Of a stretch of DNA of 64,000 nt, positions 26,530 through 34,732 are shown piece by piece. Every line of letters starts with the position of its first letter. Positions within the stretch are counted from its first letter, which is position 1. Source of the stretch: CAG-873 sp910578365 (GTDB lineage: Bacteria; Bacteroidota; Bacteroidia; Bacteroidales; Muribaculaceae); the NCBI GenBank assembly GCA_951635545.1, contig OX620685.1:2790001-2854000 (forward strand), written 5' to 3'. Below the pieces are notes generated by a model that saw nothing but the letters and a program-made list of their open reading frames with translations, had not been told where the DNA came from and did not search any database. The translations under genes were made by a program, and so were the position numbers.

Positions 26530-26856
26530 CTTTCGTTACCTGCCCCAGCCAAAGCAGATTGTATATATAGAAAAGCGCAGGCTGACTATGCACGTCCTAA
26601 GTGAAGGCCCTGAGAAAGCCTGTGAGCAGATGTAACAATAGCAGCCCACGCTATACGCGTGAGAACCACTATGCTATCCTTGCTCTGTCGAAAATTTCTC
26701 AGGTTTTCACTTACAAGATAAGCATAACGCTTCGTATTTTTCCCAAAATGTCGTGACAGACAAGTGCCTATCATATGCAAAGTTAATCATAAATTTTGGG
26801 ATTAAGGCTATTGTAGCCTATAATAATATACTATTATAGTTGGGAAAATGAGTATG
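26530..26856 (-). promoter_or_regulatory. Upstream region of the Crp-like gene
   Basis: This 327-nt stretch has no convincing gene. On the minus strand a -7 box TAACTTTG lies at 26777-26784, without a clear TTG at -33, which would give a leader of about 245 nt. Next to it is a small hairpin GGCT-ATTGT-AGCC, and the region ends at the target duplication of the IS30 copy (26841-26856). Short frames inside it look like chance. Confidence 0.35.
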
Positions 26857-28042
26857 CGCAGGTTCAACTGGCAAGTGCAAAATTAGCGATTTGTTTGAAG
26901 AACTCGGTTTTCGGGTTTGAGAAACCGAGTTTTTTCCGTGGCCTGAGGTTTAGTTTCTTTGCGACATTCTTGATGTATAGGTCAGTGAAATCATTGAAAT
27001 TTGACTTTTTGGGGATGTATTGGCGGATGAGTTTGTTGATGTTTTCGACCGCTCCTTTCTGCCATGAGCAGTAGCTGTCGGCAAAGTAAACAGTCACATC
27101 ATCAAGACCTTTGATGCGTAATCCGGCGGTGATGTCGAGGTGTGCCGCGAACTCGCTGCCGTTGTCAGTAGTGATGGTTTTAAGATATTTACGGTATGCG
27201 TACAGCATTCTCACGACAGTCTTTGACAATGGCTTGGCTCTTTTTCCGTAAGGTAGTTTCTCCATCATCACAAAGCCAGTCATGCGTTCAAGCAGCACTA
27301 GAATCGCGTGCCCGTAGGCATCAACAATAAGATCCATCTCAAAATCGCCAAAGCGTCTGCCGTCGGCCTCGGCCGGTCTGTCGTGTATGCTTGTGCGGTT
27401 TGGTATGTTGGTGGCTTTAGTGGGTTTGCGTTCGCCTTTTGGTCTTCGTCTGAAGTTGGGATGTCTGCGGTGACGGCGCAGTATCCCGCTTTCATCAGCG
27501 TTTATAATGTTGTAAATGGTCTGTATGGATACGGAAACACCTTCCTTGGCCAACACGCCACGAATTTGTTCTGGTGACCATTGGTGGTCAATAATCATCT
27601 GTTTTATACGCCACACCAACACGCTGTCGAGCCTCTGGTTGGATGTGGTGCGCTTTCTGCGTTCAAGGGCTTTGGCATGAGCCTTTTTCCACAGATAGTT
27701 GCCTTTGGTTGTGGAATTGCGCTTCAGTTCACGACAAAGCGTTGACTGACTGCACCCCACTATGAGGGCGATTTCTTTTCTCTGAGTCTTTCTTTGCAGT
27801 AAGGCAAAAATTTGCGACCTTTGCTGCGAGGTTAATTGTCTGTACATAAGCAATACAAAGTTAGTTAATCTCAGGGAGACTTCGGTCTCCTTTTTTATTT
27901 TGTATTGCCAGTATGTTCTGCTGCTGTCCGCTCTTGGGGGCGGTTTAGGCCGCCCCCGCCGCTTGGGCATCCCCTCGCCAGAAGGAGAGAGGAGAACGAC
28001 TAATGCCCATCTCAAAGTTTTGCACTTCGATTTGGAATCTTC
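26857..28042 (-). mobile_element. IS30-family insertion sequence, copy 1
   Basis: A 1186-bp element with related inverted ends (one starts GAAGATTCCAAATCG-AAGTGCAAAA, the other CGCAGGTTCAACTGGC-AAGTGCAAAA). It is flanked by a long target duplication: GGAAAATGAGTATG-type 16-mers at 26841-26856 and 28043-28058 that differ only at the first base. Copy 2 at 45837-47022 has the same length and ends and a different 16-bp duplication. Confidence 0.95.
26864..27847 (-). CDS. IS30-family transposase, copy 1
   Basis: A 327-residue transposase. The N-terminal HTH (TSQQRSQIFALLQRKTQRKEIALIVGCSQSTLCRELKRNS) is the IS30 signature. The DDE core has FGDFEMDLIVD, ITTDNGSEFA and WQKGAVENINKLIRQYIPK. The ATG at 27847 is preferred to frames running upstream into the element end. 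It differs from copy 2 at one residue (LRPRKK versus LRSRKK). Confidence 0.95.
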   Translation of the reverse strand: MYRQLTSQQRSQIFALLQRKTQRKEIALIVGCSQSTLCRELKRNSTTKGNYLWKKAHAKALERRKRTTSNQRLDSVLVWRIKQMIIDHQWSPEQIRGVLAKEGVSVSIQTIYNIINADESGILRRHRRHPNFRRRPKGERKPTKATNIPNRTSIHDRPAEADGRRFGDFEMDLIVDAYGHAILVLLERMTGFVMMEKLPYGKRAKPLSKTVVRMLYAYRKYLKTITTDNGSEFAAHLDITAGLRIKGLDDVTVYFADSYCSWQKGAVENINKLIRQYIPKKSNFNDFTDLYIKNVAKKLNLRPRKKLGFSNPKTEFFKQIANFALAS

Positions 28043-28092
28043 AGGGAAAATGAGTATGTTGCTGCTATGAGTGGTAACTGGCAGGCTTGCAA

Positions 28093-28856
28093 GCCGTGGT
28101 GACAGGAGCGTGAGGCAGTGCACCGGGCGTATTGCCTCACACAACCTTATCACCACCGCTTGCTCCAAAATGATGTGATAATTCAGGCGATAAGCCGTGT
28201 CAGTGGCCCGCGGATCCACAGGCACGGCACATCGCCTTACGCTGTTTACCGGTTGCCCGGCTGATTCCGTGTTTCACACCGATTCAGTTTCGGGAAGTTC
28301 TGGTTTTGGATATTATGTCCGGCTGAAGCCGGAGACGGCGACAACGCCAGAGCAAAGCGAGGGCAAGCCTTCGCTCGACTCTCGCGTTGCCGCCTCTCTT
28401 TTGAATACCAGTCTGCAACGATGACTGTGGCCGCTTCAAGGTTGGCACTTTGAAACGGCAAAGGTCAACGGTGTCCGGTTCTTTCCCTTGAAGATTTTGA
28501 GCCTCGGCAGGGACAGGCGTTTTGGCGTGCGAAGTTACTGCGTCCGGTAGGAACGTCAAGTGACGCTGCGCTTGTGGTCGGCGTCAGCACTCGTGAGCCT
28601 CCACATTTTTTCGCATTGCGCAATAAACTCACGCTCGGCATACCAAAATAAATTTTGTTCTGCTCTCACTCAATCGTTTATTTCTCCCTCAATTCCGAAA
28701 AAAATGGGTATCCCTCGCTTGCCGCAGACTACACACTTGCCTTATCCTCCCTTATGGCCGCAGTTGTGGGACTGCACGAAAAACGGCCAGCCCTGCCGGA
28801 GAAGCTCAAAGAGCTTCAAACAAAAGGGAGAAAATTAACTCAAAACTCAAAAAACA
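28093..28856 (+). ncRNA. Structured leader A (duplicated, about 760 nt)
   Basis: This long non-coding stretch is repeated at 32496-33189 (leader B), with scattered differences plus about 70 extra nt here. Both copies keep base pairing: GTGAGGCA/TGCCTCAC (28110-28117 and 28133-28140); a two-part stem CCGTGTC-GTGG/CCAC-GGCACGG (28195-28227); CCGGCT-GA-AGCCGG (28319-28332); and a last hairpin GAAGCTC-AAA-GAGCTTC (28801-28817) followed by CAAACAAAAGGG just before the gene. Several differences between copies preserve pairing. No promoter of the TAnnTTTG type is evident; the IS30 insertion lies 50 nt upstream. Confidence 0.6.
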
Positions 28857-29072
28857 ATGGCACAATTCAGAGTCAGAACAGAGTACATATTCAGTGGCTT
28901 CTTCGACATAGAGGCTGAAAACGCGGCACAGGCAAGGGAGTATGTTGAAAAACACTGCGGATTGGTTATAGGCAGTGACATACATTCCTCACTTCCTGAT
29001 GATGAAGTAAACTGGGAGTTTCCGGTTCACCCCGACACAAAAATTGGCAAGACCACAAGAATTAAACCGTAG
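28857..29072 (+). CDS. Small conserved-element protein, 71 residues
   Basis: A small soluble protein (MAQFRVRTEYIFSGFFDIEAENAAQAREYVEKHCG...). The FxVxAENxxQAREYVE pattern resembles short DpnD/PcfM-like proteins of mobile elements that begin with a beta strand and a helix, but this assignment is weak. It is the first gene after leader A. Confidence 0.6.
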   Translation: MAQFRVRTEYIFSGFFDIEAENAAQAREYVEKHCGLVIGSDIHSSLPDDEVNWEFPVHPDTKIGKTTRIKP

Positions 29073-29100
29073 TATAAAACGCTCAAACATCAAAAAGACT

Positions 29101-29586
29101 ATGCACAGCACTATTTATCAAATCAGCACCGAGCCGATAGCCGAGAACGACTATCTGAACATCGACCGTATTGTGGCAGGAGAAAACGCCTCTATATCCT
29201 ATGTGTGCGAAAACTCCGAGGACGGACGCAAATTCGACATCCGTTTTCTTCTTGAACATATCCTGCCGAAAGGTATGTTTACGTCCACCGATGAAAACGC
29301 CCTTACCTACAATGGTGGCTTCGCAATTTGGCGGAAATCCCATTTCGACAACATCAAGGCTATCTCTGCCGAACTTACCCCTGCAAACGTGATGAAATGG
29401 AACGGACCAATAGGGCAACTGAAAAAAGCCATTATCAATCCGCTTGGCGTTGACGCTCTTTTCGTGACCGAGTTCTATGGAGGTACAGGCACGGCTGAAC
29501 GCTCCGCTGACCTAATGGATATTATCGCCCGACTGAAAAAGGGCGATAGACTATACATCGGAGCAATATTAGGGTATCACAACTAA
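29101..29586 (+). CDS. Hypothetical protein of the conjugative-element accessory block
   Basis: A 161-residue soluble protein starting MHSTIYQISTEPIAENDYLN; an in-frame ATG at 29044 is rejected because it overlaps the previous gene. It contains GGFAIWRKSHFDNIKAI, and NPLGVDALFVTEFYGGTGTAERSADLMDII near the end. I do not recognise a function. Proteins of this kind are found in accessory operons of Bacteroides conjugative transposons, next to similarly small genes. Confidence 0.65.
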   Translation: MHSTIYQISTEPIAENDYLNIDRIVAGENASISYVCENSEDGRKFDIRFLLEHILPKGMFTSTDENALTYNGGFAIWRKSHFDNIKAISAELTPANVMKWNGPIGQLKKAIINPLGVDALFVTEFYGGTGTAERSADLMDIIARLKKGDRLYIGAILGYHN

Positions 29587-29598
29587 AAACATACAGTC

Positions 29599-29835
29599 AT
29601 GGAGTTCTTTATCGAGCCTATCCCAACATGGGCGTTATGCTATCTAATCAACGGAGACCCGACAGGGTTGACTGACGATGAAATTGCGATGATTGACAAA
29701 TGGTATGCCGACAACAAAGTGCAGACCGTCACCACCGCTTCCGAAGCAGAGGGAGAGAGCAACCCATATTTCTCTCATTTCCCTGCTTTCGGACTACCTG
29801 CCGAGGTCACTGACTGCCATGTAATGACCTTTTAA
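29599..29835 (+). CDS. Hypothetical small acidic protein, 78 residues
   Basis: Starts MEFFIEPIPTWALCYLINGDPTGLTDDEIAMIDKWYADN. This opening (a short strand, then LINGDxTGLTDDE) is typical of small DUF proteins widespread in Bacteroides mobile elements. Function unknown. It is 12 nt after the previous gene. Confidence 0.65.
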   Translation: MEFFIEPIPTWALCYLINGDPTGLTDDEIAMIDKWYADNKVQTVTTASEAEGESNPYFSHFPAFGLPAEVTDCHVMTF

Positions 29836-29899
29836 TCAACGGAATAATCAATAGCCACTGCGTCAGCACCAATGGCGCAGTGGCAAAAACAATCAAGAT

Positions 29900-30172
29900 A
29901 TGACAACGACTGAAATCAACTACAAGAGTACGGACTATACCTGCCGTATCGTGACAAGCAACGAGGGCGAGAGCCTTATTATCGGTGGACTGGAATTGCT
30001 TGACGCACTTATGCCTTATCCAATCACCGACAAATGCAACGGCTTCGCCGACAAGGAAGCGGAGCGTGTCGATGAAGAAATCTTCTACTATACCTCCGAA
30101 AATGATTTGAAGCTCCCCGACAACGAACTTGTCGCAATACTCAGAGAGAGCAACCCCGAATGGTTTGACTGA
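29900..30172 (+). CDS. Hypothetical small acidic protein, 90 residues
   Basis: An acidic soluble protein (MTTTEINYKSTDYTCRIVTSNEGESLIIGGLELLDAL...) ending ILRESNPEWFD. No family named. It is the last gene of the leader A module; repeat block D2 with its terminator hairpin follows 60 nt downstream. Confidence 0.65.
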   Translation: MTTTEINYKSTDYTCRIVTSNEGESLIIGGLELLDALMPYPITDKCNGFADKEAERVDEEIFYYTSENDLKLPDNELVAILRESNPEWFD

Positions 30173-30230
30173 AAATCCAAATGGTTTCCAGTCCCGGAAT
30201 GTCATAACGACCACCAAGCCGTCCTGCAAC

Positions 30231-30337
30231 TACGCGGGGCGGCTTTTGCTCGTCACCTCACAAAAGCCGCCTCTATGGAAAACTATAAAGTACCAGGCGT
30301 GAGTAGGGAACTTATAGTCTTAGCATGATTAGCTGTT
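30231..30337 (+). terminator. Repeat block D2: terminator hairpin plus conserved tail
   Basis: Second copy of the block at 10905-11009: the same 11-bp stem GGCGGCTTTTG/CAAAAGCCGCC (30238-30248 and 30261-30271), then a tail ending CTTAGCATGATTAGCTGTT. As at D1, the sequence after the tail is unrelated cargo, here the tetQ control region. Confidence 0.7.
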
Positions 30338-30376
30338 ATCTGCGGAAATAATCTGCGAAATAATTCCGGCTATAAT

Positions 30377-30541
30377 TTGTTGGGGTGGAAAAAAATAACT
30401 AATTTTGTGGTCACCATGCGGCAGTAATAATATACATACCAACACGAGTTAGGAATCCTGTAGCTCTCTCATGCTACGAGGAGGTATTAAAAGGTGCGTT
30501 CCGACAACGCATCTAATGCAGTATATTATTGCTTAATCCAA
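30377..30541 (+). promoter_or_regulatory. tetQ promoter and structured leader
   Basis: A -33 TTG (within AATTTGTTGGGG) is followed, about 20 nt on, by a -7 box TAATTTTG (about 30401-30408), the consensus Bacteroides spacing. The leader contains a hairpin GTGCGTT-CCGAC-AACGCAT, and a long-range pairing in which AATAATATAC near 30427 can pair with GTATATTATT at 30522. tetQ in the CTnDOT family is known to be controlled by leader-mediated translational attenuation; the layout here is compatible, but I cannot confirm which small leader frame is used. Confidence 0.65.
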
Positions 30542-32467
30542 ATGAATATTATAAATTTAGGAATTCTTGCTCACATTGATGCAGGAAAAACTTCCGTAAC
30601 CGAGAATCTGCTGTTTGCCAGCGGAGCAACGGAAAAGTGCGGCCGCGTGGATAATGGTGACACCATAACAGACTCTATGGATATAGAGAAACGTAGAGGA
30701 ATTACTGTCCGGGCTTCTACGACATCTATTATCTGGAATGGTGTGAAATGCAATATCATTGACACTCCGGGACACATGGATTTTATTGCGGAAGTGGAGC
30801 GGACATTCAAAATGCTTGATGGAGCAGTCCTCATCTTATCCGCAAAGGAAGGCATACAAGCGCAAACAAAGTTGCTGTTCAATACTTTACAGAAGCTGCA
30901 AATCCCGACAATTATATTTATCAATAAAATTGACCGTGCCGGTGTGGATTTGGAGCGTTTGTATCTGGATATAAAAACAAATCTGTCGCAAGATGTCCTG
31001 CTTATGCAAACTGTTGTCGATGGATTGGTTTATCCGGTTTGCTCAAAAACATATATAAAGGAAGAATACAAAGAATTTGTATGCAACCATGACGACGATA
31101 TATTGGAACGATATTTGGCGGATAGCGAAATTTCACCGGCTGATTATTGGAATACGATAATCGCTCTTGTTGCAAAAGCCAAAGTCTATCCGGTGCTACA
31201 TGGATCAGCGATGTTCAATATCGGTATCAATGAGTTGATGGACGCCATCACTTCTTTTATACTTCCTCCGGCATCAGTCTCAAACAGACTTTCAGCTTAT
31301 CTCTATAAGATAGAGCATGACCCCAAAGGACATAAAAGAAGTTTTCTAAAAATAATTGACGGAAGTCTGAGACTTCGAGACGTTGTAAGAATCAACGATT
31401 CGGAAAAATTCATCAAGATTAAAAATCTGAAAACTATTTATCAGGGCAGAGAGATAAATGTTGATGAAGTGGGTGCCAATGATATCGCGATTGTAGAAGA
31501 TATGGAAGATTTTCGAATCGGAGATTATTTAGGGGCTGAACCTTGTTTGATTCAAGGATTATCCCATCAGCATCCCGCTCTCAAATCCTCCGTCCGACCG
31601 GACAAGCCCGAAGAGAGAAGCAAGGTGATATCCGCTCTGAATACATTGTGGATTGAGGACCCGTCTTTGTCCTTTTCCATAAACTCTTATAGTGATGAAT
31701 TGGAAATCTCGTTATATGGTTTGACCCAAAAGGAAATCATACAGACATTGCTGGAAGAACGATTTTCCGTAAAGGTTCATTTTCATGAGATCAAGACTAT
31801 CTACAAAGAACGACCTGTAAAAAAGGTCAATAAGATTATTCAGATCGAAGTGCCACCCAATCCTTATTGGGCCACAATAGGATTGACTCTTGAACCCTTG
31901 CCGTTAGGAACAGGGTTGCAGATCGAAAGTGACATCTCCTATGGTTATCTGAACCATTCTTTTCAAAATGCCGTTTTTGAAGGGATTCGTATGTCGTGCC
32001 AATCAGGGTTACATGGATGGGAAGTGACAGATCTGAAAGTAACTTTTACTCAAGCCGAGTATTATAGCCCGGTAAGTACACCTGCTGATTTCAGACAGCT
32101 GACCCCTTATGTCTTCAGGCTGGCTTTGCAACAGTCAGGTGTGGACATTCTCGAACCGATGCTCTGTTTTGAGTTGCAGATACCCCAGGAGGCAAGTTCC
32201 AAAGCTATTACAGATTTGCAAAAAATGATGTCTGAGATTGAGGACATCAGTTGCAATAATGGGTGGTGTCATATTAAAGGGAAAGTTCCATTAAATACAA
32301 GTAAAGACTATGCCTCAGAAGTAAGTTCATACACTAAGGGCTTAGGTGTTTTTATGGTTAAGCCATGCGGGTATCAAATAACAAAAGGCGGTTATTCTGA
32401 TAATATCCGCATGAACGAAAAAGATAAACTTTTATTCATGTTCCAAAAATCAATGTCATCAAAATAA
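30542..32467 (+). CDS. tetQ: Tet(Q) ribosomal protection protein (tetracycline resistance)
   Basis: A 641-residue GTPase related to EF-G that removes tetracycline from the ribosome. It has the G1 motif AHIDAGKT (10-17), G2 RGITVRA, G3 DTPGHMDF and G4 NKID, then the EF-G domains and a C-terminal domain IV/V. ATG 30542 gives the standard 641-residue protein; an upstream in-frame ATG at 30494 (657 residues) lies in the regulatory leader. In CTnDOT-type elements tetQ is followed by rteA-rteB; here nothing of rteAB follows, and leader B begins 28 nt after the stop. The gene is more AT-rich than the flanking modules. Confidence 0.97.
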   Translation: MNIINLGILAHIDAGKTSVTENLLFASGATEKCGRVDNGDTITDSMDIEKRRGITVRASTTSIIWNGVKCNIIDTPGHMDFIAEVERTFKMLDGAVLILSAKEGIQAQTKLLFNTLQKLQIPTIIFINKIDRAGVDLERLYLDIKTNLSQDVLLMQTVVDGLVYPVCSKTYIKEEYKEFVCNHDDDILERYLADSEISPADYWNTIIALVAKAKVYPVLHGSAMFNIGINELMDAITSFILPPASVSNRLSAYLYKIEHDPKGHKRSFLKIIDGSLRLRDVVRINDSEKFIKIKNLKTIYQGREINVDEVGANDIAIVEDMEDFRIGDYLGAEPCLIQGLSHQHPALKSSVRPDKPEERSKVISALNTLWIEDPSLSFSINSYSDELEISLYGLTQKEIIQTLLEERFSVKVHFHEIKTIYKERPVKKVNKIIQIEVPPNPYWATIGLTLEPLPLGTGLQIESDISYGYLNHSFQNAVFEGIRMSCQSGLHGWEVTDLKVTFTQAEYYSPVSTPADFRQLTPYVFRLALQQSGVDILEPMLCFELQIPQEASSKAITDLQKMMSEIEDISCNNGWCHIKGKVPLNTSKDYASEVSSYTKGLGVFMVKPCGYQITKGGYSDNIRMNEKDKLLFMFQKSMSSK

Positions 32468-32495
32468 TGGAGCGGTCAGGAAATTAATATAAGAC

Positions 32496-33189
32496 GCCGT
32501 GGCGACAGGAGCGTGAGGCAGTGCGCCGGGCGTATTGCCTCACACAACCTTATCACCACCGCTTGCTCCCAGATGATGTGATAATTCAGGCGATAAGCCG
32601 TGTCAGTGGCCCGCGGATCCACAGACACGGCACATCGCCTTGTGCTGTTTACCGGTTGCCCGGCTGATTCCGTGCTGCACACCGATTCAGCTTCGGGCAA
32701 TTCTGATATTGGATATGATGTCCGGCTTCAGCCGGAAACGGCGACAACGCCAGAGCAAAGCGAGGGCAAGCCTTCGCCCGACTCTCGCGTTGTCGCCTCT
32801 CTTTGGAACACCAGTCTGCAAACGATGACTTCGGCCGCTTCAAGGCTGGCACTTTGAAACGGCAACGGTCAAAGGTGGCCGGTTCTTTCCCTTGAAGATT
32901 TTGAGCCTCGGCAGGGACAGGCGTTTTGGCGTGCGAAGTTACTGCGTCCGGGTGGAACGTCAAGTGACGCTGCGCTTGTGGTCGGCGTCCGCACTCGTGA
33001 GCCTCCACATTTTTTCTCCCTCAAATCCGAAAAAATGGGTATCCCTCGCTTGCCGCTGACTACACACTTGCCTTATCCTCCCTTTTGGCCGCAGTTGTGG
33101 GACTGCACGAAAAACGGCCAGCCCTGCCGGAGAAGCTCAAAGAGCTTCAAACAAAAGGGAAAAAATTAACTCAAACGCTCAAACATCAA
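32496..33189 (+). ncRNA. Structured leader B (duplicate of leader A)
   Basis: About 690 nt closely matching 28093-28856 and lacking roughly 70 nt present there. The paired elements are kept: the stem at 32598-32630 reads CCGTGTC...GACACGG (leader A has GGCACGG, a G-U replacing A-U), the hairpin at 32722-32735 reads CCGGCT-TC-AGCCGG (leader A has GA in the loop), and GAAGCTC-AAA-GAGCTTC plus CAAACAAAAGGG precede the next gene. Short open frames in it differ between the copies and do not look coding. Confidence 0.6.
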
Positions 33190-33390
33190 ATGACTATGCG
33201 AGTAAAAAGAATGAAAGTAGCGGAGGGCAGACGGCTCAATATCGGGCAGTTCCCCAATTTCCACCGCTCCGGCTCCATTAGGGGCATGAAAAAACTCTAT
33301 TATGGCGAGAACTGCCTTTTGGTACGCTGTGGCAACTACATCTACAACGTGACCTCCGAACCCTCAATCTACAATCAGGCAACAATCTAA
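33190..33390 (+). CDS. Small basic hypothetical protein, 66 residues
   Basis: First gene after leader B. It starts MTMRVKRMKVAEGRRLNIGQFPNFHRSGSIRGMKKLYYG and ends with a short beta-rich segment (CLLVRCGNYIYNVTSEPSIY). An in-frame ATG at 33196 is an alternative start. No recognised family; the composition matches the neighbouring small conjugative-element genes. Confidence 0.6.
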   Translation: MTMRVKRMKVAEGRRLNIGQFPNFHRSGSIRGMKKLYYGENCLLVRCGNYIYNVTSEPSIYNQATI

Positions 33391-33401
33391 ATCATAAGAA
33401 T

Positions 33402-33722
33402 ATGGAAAATTATAACGGAATAGCAATATCCAAGAACGACAAGGAATTTGTCGTGGCGTTTGACAACTTTGTCAACGGCAAAATGCAATCCGCAACCAAC
33501 ACAGGAAAGGCACTCGCCACAATACACCGCTATTTGCAGTCGCAGGCTTTCAAGGTGTGCGTGGCATATTTCCGTCAGCTCGCCGTCAACTACCGAACCG
33601 GTTATTATGACGAGCGAAACGAAATGGCAGCCCGGAGAGCGGCGATGATGTACGACACACTGATGAACGGCCATGAAATCTATGACCCCGAATATAAAAA
33701 ACTAAAAGATAAAAGCGTATGA
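33402..33722 (+). CDS. Hypothetical helical protein, 106 residues
   Basis: A soluble helical protein (KDKEFVVAFDNFVNGKMQSATNTGKALATIHRYLQSQAFKVCVAYFRQLA...YDTLMNGHEIYDPEYKKLKDKSV). I cannot name a family. Its stop overlaps the ATG of the next gene, so the block is translated as a unit. Confidence 0.65.
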   Translation: MENYNGIAISKNDKEFVVAFDNFVNGKMQSATNTGKALATIHRYLQSQAFKVCVAYFRQLAVNYRTGYYDERNEMAARRAAMMYDTLMNGHEIYDPEYKKLKDKSV

Positions 33723-33886
33723 ACGACACCGATTTTCCCGAATACGGACGCCAGTGCGAGTTGCTGACACCGTGGCGAGGCTACCACCGTGGCACAATCG
33801 TAGGACTGAGCGGCTACCGCTTCATCATCGAGGTAAGCAGTGGCGCGAGGATTGAACTTTACGAAGATGAAATTGAATTTGACTGA
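33719..33886 (+). CDS. Small hypothetical protein, 55 residues
   Basis: A 56-codon frame starting in the ATGA overlap with the preceding gene and ending 2 nt before the next ATG. It encodes MNDTDFPEYGRQCELL...GYHRGTIVGLSGYRFIIEVSSGARIELYEDEIEFD. The strand pattern suggests a small SH3-like beta barrel. The tight coupling on both sides is the main evidence that it is expressed. Confidence 0.6.
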   Translation: MNDTDFPEYGRQCELLTPWRGYHRGTIVGLSGYRFIIEVSSGARIELYEDEIEFD

Positions 33887-33888
33887 CT

Positions 33889-34251
33889 ATGAACAGACTG
33901 TTGACACCGAAATTTGAGGAAGCCATAAAGGACTATCCTCTGTACTCGCAGGACGGCAAGGCGAGAGCCGCAGTGTGCGTGGCGATATTCACTATCGGAA
34001 ATATCCGTTGGTTTGTGCTTGAAGGAGGCAAAGAGGGAGACGATACAATCCTTTACTGCATAGTGGTCGGACTCGGCGAAGATGAATACGGCTATGTGTC
34101 GCTCAACGAACTTGCCGATGTCGAACTTGACTACCGCAAACAAGGCTTCGGCATTATCCGAGTAATACAAATGCCGTATTTCACCCCATGCCCCATAGGG
34201 CAGATAAGCGATGAGAGGCTTCAAGACTTCTTGAACCGCCTCTATGATTGA
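33889..34251 (+). CDS. DUF2958-family protein
   Basis: A 120-residue protein of the DUF2958 type found in plasmids and conjugative elements. It has the recognisable order LLTPKFEEAIKDYP, AVCVAIFTIGNIRWFVLEGGKEGDDTILYCIVVGLGEDEYGYVSLNELADVEL, and PYFTPCPIGQI. Function unknown. It is the last tightly spaced gene of the leader B block and is followed by a strong hairpin. Confidence 0.8.
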   Translation: MNRLLTPKFEEAIKDYPLYSQDGKARAAVCVAIFTIGNIRWFVLEGGKEGDDTILYCIVVGLGEDEYGYVSLNELADVELDYRKQGFGIIRVIQMPYFTPCPIGQISDERLQDFLNRLYD

Positions 34252-34259
34252 CCGAACAC

Positions 34260-34288
34260 GTCAGCCGTGGTGTTGTTCCACGGCTGAC
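34260..34288 (+). terminator. Strong hairpin after the DUF2958 gene
   Basis: A perfect 11-bp stem GTCAGCCGTGG/CCACGGCTGAC with a 7-nt loop lies 8 nt after the stop. It lacks a T-run, so it may slow or end transcription or stabilise the mRNA 3' end. A second inverted element follows (GTCTGCCACC...GTGGCAGAC, about 34303-34334). Confidence 0.6.
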
Positions 34289-34351
34289 ATTACCGAAAAA
34301 TTCGGTCTGCCACCTCCATGCCGGACGTGGCAGACATAAACGTGTACTGAC

Positions 34352-34723
34352 ATGATTTTACAAACCATAATCCAAGTTGCCGCACAATGCGGCTGGAGCG
34401 TGACCGCCAATGTGAGAGACGGCAACATCACCTCTTTCGATTTCCGGCGGAATACCGAGAGCGGAGTGCCGTTCTGCTTCTCAGCCGACATGACCGATAG
34501 CAAACCGGATTCGCTTGTGGACGACATACTGTCGTTCATCGACGCTTTCCAACCCGACATCTTCGCGCGGCAGTGGTGCCGGATTTCGGGTGCCGGAGAG
34601 AGCCGCTATGCCCAGACACTCTCCGACATGGACGGCATACGCACCCAGGCATGGCTACTCGCCATCGACCTCTCCGAAGCCTTCTCCGCTCCGTGCCCCT
34701 CACCGTGGTATCTCTGGAACTGA
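34352..34723 (+). CDS. Hypothetical protein of the conjugative-element block
   Basis: A 123-residue soluble protein (MILQTIIQVAAQCGWSVTANVRDGNITSFDFRRNTESGVPFCFSADM...). It resembles small conserved proteins of unknown function near DUF2958 genes in Bacteroides elements. The stop at 34721-34723 is 10 nt from the end of the converging gene at 34733, marking the boundary with the phage-like module. Confidence 0.65.
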   Translation: MILQTIIQVAAQCGWSVTANVRDGNITSFDFRRNTESGVPFCFSADMTDSKPDSLVDDILSFIDAFQPDIFARQWCRISGAGESRYAQTLSDMDGIRTQAWLLAIDLSEAFSAPCPSPWYLWN

Positions 34724-34732
34724 CAGTGCCGT

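Noticed and set aside
26586..26780. 64-codon minus-strand frame upstream of the Crp-like gene
   Set aside because: It overlaps the presumed promoter, has no convincing start and shows no domain or coding pattern.
28100..28560. Open frames within leader A (for example 28246-28461 and 28284-28559, minus strand) as genes
   Set aside because: Equivalent frames in leader B are of different length or shifted, while paired bases are conserved; this is structure, not coding.
28093..33189. Group II intron as an explanation of the long structured leaders
   Set aside because: No reverse transcriptase gene, no recognisable domain V hairpin and no GTGYG 5' boundary were seen.
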